This document shows, in pieces, positions 11,598-20,690 of a stretch of DNA of 64,000 nt. The notes under the pieces are model-generated. The model had not been told where the DNA came from and searched no databases. It saw nothing but the letters and a program-made list of their open reading frames with translations. The stretch's first letter is position 1. Every line of letters starts with the position of its first letter. Made by a program: the position numbers and the translations under genes. This stretch comes from Onchidella celtica. Taxonomy: Eukaryota; Mollusca; Gastropoda; Systellommatophora; Onchidiidae. The DNA lies in contig OZ007570.1 of the NCBI GenBank assembly GCA_963931925.1, positions 32,541,295 to 32,605,294 of the forward strand, written 5' to 3'.

Positions 11598-12040
11598 GGG
11601 CACAAAGAGAAGGGCAAATAGACAGAGAAAGACACAGACACAGACAGCAGGGAAAAAAGACAGAGTGGGGGGGGGGAATACAAAGAGACAGAGACACAGA
11701 GATCACGGGGAAAAGACGGAGACACAGAGAGCAGGGGGAAAAGACAGAGACACAGAGAGCAGGGGGAAAAGACAGCGACACAGAGAGCAGGGGGAAAAGA
11801 CAGCGACACAGAGAGCAGGGGGAAAAGACAGAGACACAGAGAGCAGGGGGAAAAGACAGCGACACAGAGAGCAGGGGGAAAAGACAGCGGCACAGAGAGC
11901 AGGGGGGAAAGACAGAGAGAAGGAGACAAGGAGGGAATAGTGAAAAGGCAGACAGAGACAGAAAGAAGAAAAAACGCACACAGATAAAGAGAAAGACAGA
12001 GAATGGAGGAGAGACAGGCAAAAAGAAAGAAAGAGAGCGG
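11430..12040. repeat. Purine-rich array: (GA)n plus 28-bp minisatellite
   Basis: Two long (GA)n tracts (about 11440-11500 and 11545-11590) are followed by about eight copies of a 28-bp unit built from GACAGAGACACAGAGAGCAG plus GGGGAAAA (11706-11916). The whole 600 bases are over 85 percent purine on one strand. Long open frames in several phases here are artefacts of the repeat. Confidence 0.95.
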
Positions 12041-12439
12041 CTGTAGGTCTTGTCAAAACCCCGGCGAGATTCGAATTAGCGTGAAATTTTGAAGGCGCAT
12101 GACTTCCCTTTCGATCTGCAAAAGATTTTTTTTTTGTTTCCATTATGGAGAAGTCTTTTTTAAAGCTTGCTTTGTTTCGCTGATTCCACTTTCAATCACG
12201 TTTTCACGAAGGCATGTTCCCATGAATAGATCATTTTCTTACCATCAAGATATTTGAAAAGTTGCCACTGCTATCAAGTATTACATTAAGCAATCTATCT
12301 AAGAAATACAAAAAGGTATTCATCCATCTTTAAGATTCGCTAAATTTTGTAGATGACCCTACACAACAATCATTCTCGGCGCTGTCACGAGTAAGGTTGA
12401 TGGCCTTGTACGCCACGAGTCTAGGGGGTAAACTTAGTA

Positions 12440-12476
12440 AGGCCTGTGTCCACTATTACGATATCAGAATTCTGAT
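12440..12476 (+). repeat. Left terminal inverted repeat of the Harbinger element
   Basis: Starts AGGCCTGTGTCCACTATTAC and continues GATATCAGAATTCTGAT. It is the exact inverse of the right end (17237-17273). Subterminal copies of TTCTGTTCTGATTT follow inside and could be transposase-binding sites (inference). Confidence 0.92.
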
Positions 12477-12639
12477 TTCCCCTCAAAACTTTGCAGAAAG
12501 TCCGTTGCGTTTACACAATTACAAAATCAGAACGAAACTGCGTGCTTTCTGCTTTCTGTTCTGATTTCCCCTCCGAATTCGAAAATAGAACTGTTTCTAT
12601 TTTCTGTTCTGATTTCGGAATCCTTGACCCAGCTTTAAA

Positions 12640-15600
12640 ATGGCGCTGAGGCTAACAGTGACGGAGAACTTCATCTATTTGTTCGAATATGAACCAGTCT
12701 TATGGGACACAAAATCTTCTAATTATCAGAATAAAGATGCCAGGAATGCGGCCCTGGAACGTATTGCAAGAGCCTCTTGGGCTAGAAGAAAACGGTAAGT
12801 TCATACATCAATCATGAATTAGGCAGCACCTATCTGTGTCAGTTTTCGGACTGTCTTAGTTTTCGGGAGTGACTTTGGTTGTGTTAGAATTGTCATTACA
12901 GTATTGTATTTGTGGGTATGACTGATTGCCTAAGTATGAATTATGCATTGTTCTTCAGTGAAGAGTGTAATTAAGTGCTTTTTTAAATGGTTTTGACCCC
13001 GTATCATGACTAGTAGTAGTAGTAGTACTAGTAGAGACGAGCACTAGATCTAGATCTAGTTACTGGATAGATCTACTATCATCTAGCAGGAATACACGAG
13101 TGTTGGACAATCATTCTCGTAACTACCTACTTCGTGTGACTTGTGCTGTGCTACGATACCACTGCTTTGCTGATACAGTATAGCTCCAACCAGTAAACAA
13201 AAGCATGAACAACTATTGGGGCTCTTTCAGCAGATCACCAGATGGACAGATTGACCATCCACCACCCCAGGAGAAGGAGTTCATGTATTTATAAACGTCT
13301 ATCCCATCCAAGGCTGGGTTATTCCATCAAGTAATGCTTTTCTTAAAAGTGTAGGAATGAAGATGCAACTGCTTTAAGTTTTTAAACTTTTCAATAAATA
13401 ATTCGGCACATAAACCTCATTATATTCTTGTGTATTATCGTTACAGGAGATGCTGTCAAGTCAATAAAAGAGCGAATAAAGCAACTTCGCAGTACATTTA
13501 CAAAAGAGCTGAGGGCTGTTCGTGACAGCAAAAGAAGTGGAGCCGGAACTGCCGATGTTCATGTGCCGAAGTGGAGGTGGTTCAGCAAACTGCATTTTCT
13601 TGAGCCACATGTGTCAATCAGGAGCGGTCTAAATAATTTAAATGTATTGTAAGTAGCATTGATCCAGAATGTTTTTTGCTCCACCTGAATGGTGCGTGCT
13701 TTCGATGTCGTCAGCGCTAATGTGATGTTCAGCAAATCCATTGTTTATTTGTGATACCAAATCTTTATTAACGTGGTTCTAGCTAGAACAATACCAATTT
13801 GTGTGATGAATTTACTAAGATTAAACTTAAACGACACTTCTCTGTCGTATGTATTTCATTTTTCACTGAGAGATTTTAGTTCATATTTAACTGAAACAAA
13901 GGAGTGAAATAAATTCTAATTTGTTTATTGGAGCTATCATATAGTTGAACATGAAACCCCCAAATGTGTGGCTTTTGAAAAAAAAAATCAATGAGGTATC
14001 TTTAGTTTTCTCTTTTAATTTTTTTCTTTGGGCCTTTGTTTTCAAAACGTGTAATGAAAGTTGCTAATTCTGACAGACTTTATTTTTATTTTGGTTATTG
14101 TGGTTAAGTTAGTACGTCATGTATGTTATCAAATTTAATGAGTTTGGGAACTGGATATAAAATATGTTATCTAGATCTAGTCCCATGGTCTGGATGTGTG
14201 TCATTATTGTCATGTATTGGTATTTAATGTATTGTAATTTAACGCTGTGATTTTGGTAAACAGTAATCTGGACCCTTGATATAAAATAATTTTTGGAGAT
14301 TCACAAACAACAACCAACTTTGTACAAATTAGTATAGTTTTTAATACATTATACAGAACTTAATACAGGACATAGAGTGGCAAAAGATTAAAATAGAAAA
14401 ATAGAAATAACTCACTGTCTTGGCACAATTTGTTAAGAATATGAAGTTCACCATTTTATTACTTGAAAAAAAACAATTTAAAGCAAAAAAAAACAAAACA
14501 CTTGACTTTTTGGCATGCTTACATTTGCACACACAAGGCAATTTAGCAGTCCCGAAAAGATATACTAGACATGTAAATGTGGGCAGAAGAAAATTTATTT
14601 ATTCTTTGAGGGAAGGTTAAACTGCCATTGCACACTGCCAACACTGTTGAAATAATTGGCAAAAATCTCTCTCACACCTCTTGCATCAGCCCCACTCCTG
14701 TTTCCTCCTTGACTTTGTATGCATCTTAAATTATTATCATTAAGCTTATGGTCTATTCCTGTTGAATAAGCCATATCCATCTCCTTCATCAGATAATTAT
14801 GAAGGGCAAGGGCTGCCAATGTTACATTTGTTGCCTTTTCAGGGCCCAGCGAAATGGTCGTTTGAAAGACTGCAAACCGCTGTACCATGATGCCAAATGC
14901 ATTTTCTGCGCAGCGGCGCGCCCTTGATAGCCTGTAGTCAAAGATGCGTCTCCTTTCTCTTTCCTGTTGTGGTACATCATACCTCTCGGGAAAAGGTTTC
15001 AGCAAATAGGGTTTAAGTGGGAATGCATCATCACCCACAATTACAAACGGTGACGGACAGTCAGTCCCTGGGAGGGGCTTGGCAGGAGGAACATGTAGGG
15101 TTCCAGTTTCCAGTCGTTTAAAGAGTGGTGAGTCCCTGAAGACTCCAGCATCCCCCGATCTGCCATTGGCCCCCACATCCACATAAATAAATTTATAACT
15201 GCTGTCAACCAGTGCCAACAGAATAATACTATGTACTTTGTAGTTATAGAAGACAGAACCTTGTCCTGTTGGTGCCTTCAGAGCTATATGTTTCCCATCA
15301 ATGGCCCCTAAACAGTTGGGAAAGTTCCACCTCCTCTCAAAGCCTTCAGCAATTTTCTGCCAGTCTTCCTCTGTCCGCGGAGTCTGTGAATAAAGAATAT
15401 AAAACTGTATAGTGTAATAAATTGTATTTTTATTGTTGTGGGTGGTTTTTTTTGTTTTTTTTTTCAAAGCTAACCATATTAGATCTACAATGTATTATTT
15501 TATTCAAACCAAACATTAAGAATGGATGACTTTCTATTTCCAGCCCCCTGCACAAAATCCCACCACCAGTCAAGCTATCCAACAAGACAGTTTGAATTTA

Positions 15601-15966
15601 GGAGAGAGTGAACCTTCACCTGCGGGGTCATCCCCACTCCTTTTTGGAGAGGACATAGTGTCTACAATGACCATCACGAATGAGGAGGGGGATATTTTAA
15701 ATCTTGAGACGACTGGTGAGGGAGCAGCTACTCCAGGCAAGACAAGAAAAAGGCAGCGGGAGCCTTCTCCCGATTACGGGACTGAAATTTTAAAAGAGAT
15801 ATACCAGAAAAGGCAGCAGAAGGCACAGAATAAGTCATCCAGACATTATTATTTTGCAATGGACATGTGTGTCCAACTTGATGCCATGGACCAACGAAAG
15901 GCCATGGCATTAAGAAGAGAAATTACGAAGCTCATGCTGGAGTACACAGCTGATGCTGCTGAGTAA
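12640..15966 (+). CDS. Harbinger-associated MADF/BESS DNA-binding protein
   Basis: Exons read by eye: 12640-12794, about 13447-13648 and 15544-15966. Exon 1 starts with an ATG and reads ENFIYLFEYEPVLWD, TKSSNYQNKDAR and LERIARASW, the first half of a MADF domain. Exon 2 (SIKERIKQLRSTFTKELRAV, PKWRWFSKLHFLEPH) gives the second half. Exon 3 is a linker plus a C-terminal RHYYFAMDMCVQLDAMDQRK helix resembling a BESS motif. In PIF/Harbinger elements the second protein binds DNA and helps bring the transposase to the nucleus and the ends (family knowledge). At the strongest splice sites the frames of exons 1-2 and 2-3 do not join cleanly. Either other splice sites or a small extra exon are used, or the gene carries small lesions. 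Its last exon lies inside the transposase's second intron. Confidence 0.78.
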
Positions 15967-17108
15967 GAAAATTAAAAATTGAACATTGACAAGATTGCTA
16001 TTTGAGTCATTTTGTTTCCTAGCTACATTTGTTTGTTGTTGTTTCTTTTTTTTTTCAATTTTCTCTGCCAGTTTCTTTTCCTTTCTTTTTCTCACCTTCC
16101 TCACTTTTGATGTTGATGGTCTGTGAGTGCGAGAGTCTCATGTGACAAGACACACTGTTATTGTTAGTAGTATTATTTGGCATACAGGTTATCTCTTGGG
16201 AATATTATGGTAAATGGTAGTTACAATAAAGTGAAACTGATGTCATTTTCCCTCTACCATTGCATTTTATACAATATATATTAAAAAAAATAACATTCAA
16301 TAAACTAAAAACATTATAGCAAGGCTCATTGACAAACATAATTATTTCAAGTAGAAGTGATATAAAGTATTACTTGATACTGCTGAGAGTGCATTTTCTG
16401 ATAATTTTTTTTCTAAAAGTAAAAGGTAAAAGATATGCCCTTCACATCAGAACCACATACCTGAAGATACTTCTCTTTTAGGACATCATAGATTGCAATA
16501 CATGTTTCATGCACTATCCTGGAAATTGTACATGGAGGAATCCTGTATAAATATTGCAGATTGCGAAACTTGCTGCCTGCAGAAAAAAACAACAACAGAA
16601 ACATGCATGAAACTGAAGAAATAATCAGATATTTTGCAACAACAATTTATGATTATGACTATACTCTAAAATAAATTAATGTCATATCATTATTTACACG
16701 AACAAATTAACAAACGGACTAAATCAAACTGCATTAGGCAGCCACATACATTGAGTGTTTACCTGAGGCCAAAAAATTCAGAGTCAGTGCCAGTCGCTCC
16801 CCAGGTGGTATTGCTTCCCTCATATGCGTATTTTGTCGCTTGATGAGAGGTGTTACAAGTTCCAAAAGCACTTCAAAGTGGCACAGATCCATCCTCAGAA
16901 ACGAGGTGTATGTGGGTGGGTCTTCAGCAGCCAATTCCTTTAAAAGATTGGTGTAAGCACCATAGTTTTCACGACGCTGAATCCATGGACGAACCCATAC
17001 ACTGCGTCTTCTTTTCTTCTTCTTTTGCCGTGATTCGATATGTTTCAGGGCTAGCAGAGTCTCAAATAAATCGTCATCATCACTGTCAGAACTGTAAGCG
17101 GACGCCAT
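14595..17108 (-). CDS. PIF/Harbinger DDE transposase
   Basis: Three exons on the minus strand, 17108-16763, 16576-16461 and 15383-14595, join in phase (346 + 116 + 789 bases) into a 416-residue protein plus stop. Exon 1 has an acidic N-terminus, a basic KKKKRRR stretch and a helical DNA-binding region (RMDLCHFEVLLELVTPLIKR). Exon 2 carries the helix-turn-helix-like RIPPCTISRIVHETC. Exon 3 is the DDE-4 nuclease core: first Asp in LGAIDGKHI, second Asp in FVIVGDDAF, Glu in RRCAENAFGI. All three catalytic residues are present and no stop interrupts the frame, so it could be active. The ATG context AAAATGGCG is good. It catalyses excision and reinsertion at TTA targets. Its last exon lies within the second intron of the oppositely transcribed MADF gene. 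Confidence 0.92.
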
Positions 17109-17120
17109 TTTGGAGCTGTT

Positions 17121-17273
17121 ATTCTGATCAGAATTCTGACATCATAATAGTGGACACACCCTCCGAAATCAGAACAGAAATCAGAAAGTTCAGATGCTGC
17201 ATCTGACTTTCTGATTTCTTCTCCTGCAGAATTCTGATCAGAATTCTGATATCGTAATAGTGGACACAGGCCT
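17121..17273 (-). repeat. Right TIR region of Harbinger, tandemly duplicated
   Basis: The outer terminus (17231-17273) and an inner near-copy (17121-17160) both carry ATTCTGATCAGAATTCTGA and a TAATAGTGGACACA word. The inner copy ends only 13 bases before the transposase start codon, so the duplication may have moved terminus-binding sites into the promoter. Confidence 0.85.
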
Positions 17274-17474
17274 TTAGGGAGAAGGGGATTTTAAAGTTGT
17301 TGACGAGCATAAGTAAGGTCGGTGGCCTTTGTTTGCCACGGGTGTAGGGGGTGAGCTTAGTGGGGGGGGGGGGGAGCAAAGCAAAGTGTTCACGAGCGTG
17401 AAAAGATAGACACGACTCGCTTAAAATGTGGTACCGTGTGCAAAACCCTCCAGGGTATAAATAGGTAGAAAGGC

Positions 17475-17990
17475 TCATTACATGACGCTCGCTCCCCATC
17501 CAGAGTTTGGCTGCACGAGATGACAGTCTGTGTGACCGTGGGGAACCATTGTGTTAATGGTCTTATAGTATGAAGTTCGTTCCCCATCCAGAGTTTGGCT
17601 GCACGAAATGGCGATCTGTGTGATCGTGGGGAACCATTGTGTTAATTTTCTTTTAGTATGAAGTTCGTTCCACCTCCAAAGTTTGGGATGCATGAAATGG
17701 CGATCTGTGTGATAGTGGGGACTATTGTGTTGATTTTCTCGAAACGTTGGAACCCTGAAACCTGGATTGAAGCTTGTCGTTTAAAGAATGTCATTTGAAG
17801 GCTGGAGGTCTTGAAGAAGGAATGGATACCCTTCGAAACAATCTACCCATGAGGGCGTGAGTGAAGCGCCTCATGAATCGTTGGAACCCTGAAGATTGTC
17901 GTTTGAAGATTGTCGTTTGAAGATTGTCGATTGAAGATTGTCGATTGAAGATTGTCGCTTGAAGATTGTCGATTGAAGATTATCGTTTGA
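17475..17990. repeat. Tandem repeats inside the solo LTR
   Basis: Three diverged copies of a unit of about 94 bases (CCATCCAGAGTTTGGCTGCA ... TGGGGAACCATTGTGTTAA) at about 17495-17745, then about seven copies of the 14-mer TGAAGATTGTCGAT with variants at 17883-17990. Internal tandem repeats are also seen in the other two large LTRs here. Confidence 0.8.
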
Positions 17991-18339
17991 ACCATGGAGA
18001 TGTGAAAGTATCAACGAGGAGAACAGCTGTTGACCAGGACTTTTTAAGTATCATTAGTTAAGTTATAGAAAGAAAGGGTTTCGGGAAAAATCGCCATGTC
18101 CTCGATAGGAATTTTTGCATGTCTTTATTTGTTTTTTTCTTTGATTGTACATTTTGCCTCTTGTATGAGTTGGTATATTTGGTAGAAGCCACTATGAAAC
18201 TCATCGTGAAATAAATAACGGTTTTCATTTGAAAATTCACTCCATGTGTCCGTTGGTCGTTGGTCTGCTTGCTTGGTTTGATACTTACTTTAAAGGGAGA
18301 ATGAATTAGGAACAGTTCACGAAAATTCACCACGTGACA

Positions 18340-18491
18340 GCGCCTATAAAAGTTCAACCTAATATGGTCTTTACTGTGCATGGAATGGGTGAGAATACTT
18401 TTTAAAATGAATTTTGGTGAAAACCACATGCTTCTACCTTTAGGTTATCTGGCAGTTCTGGACGCAAGGTTTGCCTCTCACTGTTATTTAT
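18340..18491. other. Short spacer between two LTR insertions
   Basis: About 150 bases separate the solo LTR from the next retroelement. On the minus strand it contains a possible short exon-like stretch (ERQTLRPELPDNLK before a GTAGAA), too weak to call. Confidence 0.3.
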
Positions 18492-18496
18492 ATGTG

Positions 18497-19726
18497 TGTC
18501 ACGAGTGGAGTGAGCGATAGTTAATAATTACGGGGGGAAAGGAGGAGAGTAAAATTAACGCACGTAGACAAGTAAGTTAAAGCGTGCATGTTGTGATTAG
18601 TGGGGGGTCTGAATGAGGCGAAAGCGCTGTATTACTATCACTGCAAGTTAGAAGGTCCTACTGAACGGACGCTAGTAAGAGCCCAGCGGGCGAACATAAG
18701 GGGAGCAGTCGGAAGACGGATGAGAGTGTTTTTCCAGTGATGACTGGTAGGTAGAACGTTGATTGATAATTATGATTGATGTATTATATTATATTCGTCT
18801 ATTACCATGATGTAAATAAGTATATGTGAGGAATGTGGAAGTCCTTGATATTGGATATAGCAATGTGCGCCATGAGCGATAGATGAAAGTTGAGTTCATG
18901 GATTTGTAGCGCGAGTGAGTAGTGTGTACTCCGATGGAGGTGTGTTACCGTAAGATGTTTGGTGAGTGAAAGGTGAACTATTGTGTGTACGCTTCATGGG
19001 TTGTAAGGAGAGGTGGAGTGAATAGAAATGGTAGGGTATTATACCAATGTAATGTTACTCTTGTAGGTGTCGGGGACGGGCTAAAGAGCCGCCTCGGTGA
19101 GCACAGGGGATAGGCCAGCATAGGGCCGGAGGCCACACATAGGCCAGAAGTGAGGCTGTCGGTGCAGGACAGTAGAGGCACATAAAGTCGTGGCAGTCAG
19201 GCCACGGACAGGGACGTAGATATGAGCGTGAATGTGATAATGTACTATTGCCATGTTGATGGGCTATTGAAATGATAATGTGCTATTGCCATGTTGATGG
19301 GCTATTGAAATGATAATGTGCTATTGCCATGTTGATGGGCTATTGAAATGATAATGTGCTATTGCCCTGCTGAGGTGCTAGTGGAATGCTAAGGTGTATG
19401 ACAATAGGAAGGTGATATTGAGAGACTGCGGTGCCAGTGAATTATTAATGTGCTATTAAGACCCTGAGGGGAGAGGCTGAGGCCGAAGTGCCTTTAGGAA
19501 GTAACTACCGGGTTGTGGATCCGAGGAAGAGTGCATGTGAGAATAAGGCCGTTGTACGGCAGTTAATTTCAATAATATAATGTATGTAATTGCGCTATTA
19601 TCTGTATGATTATGTTTAAATAAATGTGTGAGTCTGATGGGTTGTTCTGTTAAGTGTTAAACTTGTTTGTTCGTGATTGTTGTCCTGTCATAAATTATTA
19701 CATCTCCCAGTCTGGGATTTGTGACA
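18497..19726 (+). repeat. 5' LTR of the integrase-first element
   Basis: 1230 bases, TGTCAC...GTGACA ends. It holds three tandem copies of a 38-bp unit containing GCTATTGCCATGTTGATGGG (19229-19345), whereas the 3' LTR has two. Confidence 0.93.
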
Positions 19727-19727
19727 C

Positions 19728-19741
19728 TGGGGGCTCGTCCG
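19728..19741 (+). promoter_or_regulatory. Primer-binding site, tRNA-Pro type
   Basis: TGGGGGCTCGTCCG starts one base after the 5' LTR and equals the first 14 bases of the proline-tRNA primer site used by, for example, murine leukaemia virus (established knowledge). Confidence 0.8.
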
Positions 19742-20690
19742 TTGTGACTCGTCCATTTTCGTAATATTTAGTTCTAGTTAGTTAGTAGGTATTTTTCAGT
19801 GGGCATTTGTTACTTTAGTTTTGTCCACGTAATACTTATCTTGTGGTAGGAATTTGTGTTGTCTTTGTTCGTGGGATGAATGGAAATTTCATGATGGTAT
19901 AATTTATGTATATTTATGAATATGTATTGATGCATGTATTTTGATGAATATGTATTAATGTGTACTTAAATTTCTGCAGAGAGTGTGTGTGCCAGCCTGA
20001 GGAGACAAGCAGCCAGAGCTCCGGCATACGTCAAGTTAAATAAAACGCTGATTGAAAGTTAAGTAAAAGTCAAAATTTTTGTGCCCTGGATTGTGGGCTG
20101 TTCCTTTAATCTGTCTTTTTCTCTGTTTTTGCTGTTTTCGTTTGCTGTGTTGAACCTAGTTTATCCTTTAAAAAAAAGGTGTGATAAATTTGGAACTTCG
20201 TTCATCACGGTGAACATTCTGTAGGGCTTTGTTAGTGTTTAGTTGTAGCGTCGATATCTTCTCTGTTCTGCAGGAAGACGTATTCTCTTGTCCCTCTTTC
20301 TACCTATCTGTAGATACGTTCTTTTCTTTCAGACTCTGTTCTTGTTCGTACCTTGTAGTGTAATCGGCGTAGTTAGGTTGCATTTTTTTTTTCCATTATA
20401 TTTTCTTTTTTAGGTCTTTGTCCTAGACTGGTTCGTTGTCCTTGACGTACTTGTGGTCCTTCTACTGAATTTCCTTATTCTTGTGTTTTCTACTCTTTTT
20501 TATTATTAATAGTGCTATACATTTAATGAATATAGAATTAGTTAGGAAGTAGGTAAATTTCTGAATTGTATTTGAGACAATTGGGTATTGTTATATCTGG
20601 TGTGATCTCAGGTCTCTGGTCGTGTCGTTAGTGATCATACCGACAGGTTAGCCGTTTTCATGATATACACCGTAACCATAAATCTGTGAA

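Larger units (their letters stand above)
12440..17273. mobile_element. Complete PIF/Harbinger DNA transposon
   Basis: A 4.83-kb element with terminal inverted repeats matching over at least 36 bases, beginning AGGCCTGTGTCCACTATTAC on both sides. It is flanked by GTA and TTA, a probable TTA target duplication with one change. It encodes the two proteins typical of the superfamily: a DDE transposase (minus strand) and a MADF/Myb-like DNA-binding partner (plus strand). The right terminus is duplicated in tandem, with an inner copy at 17121-17160 exactly 110 bases from the outer copy at 17231-17270. It inserted into a pre-existing solo LTR, so it is younger than that LTR. Perfect TIRs and an open transposase suggest a young, possibly autonomous copy. 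Confidence 0.92.
12383..18339 (+). mobile_element. Solo LTR split by a nested DNA transposon
   Basis: Outer halves at 12383-12439 and 17274-18339. It opens TGTCACGAG, like the LTR of the retroelement at 18497, and closes GTGACA, giving the same TGTCAC/GTGACA inverted ends and a total of about 1.12 kb, close to the other LTRs in the window (1.13-1.23 kb). The four bases GCGC lie directly outside both ends as a likely target duplication. A TATAAATAGG box (near 17456) and an AATAAA signal (near 18208) fit an LTR. No internal retroelement sequence is present, as expected after LTR-LTR recombination. Orientation is inferred from those signals. Confidence 0.7.

Noticed and set aside
11288-12143. 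Several long overlapping frames on both strands (up to 222 residues)
   Set aside because: Low-complexity translation of the GA/28-bp array; no composition or motif of a real protein.
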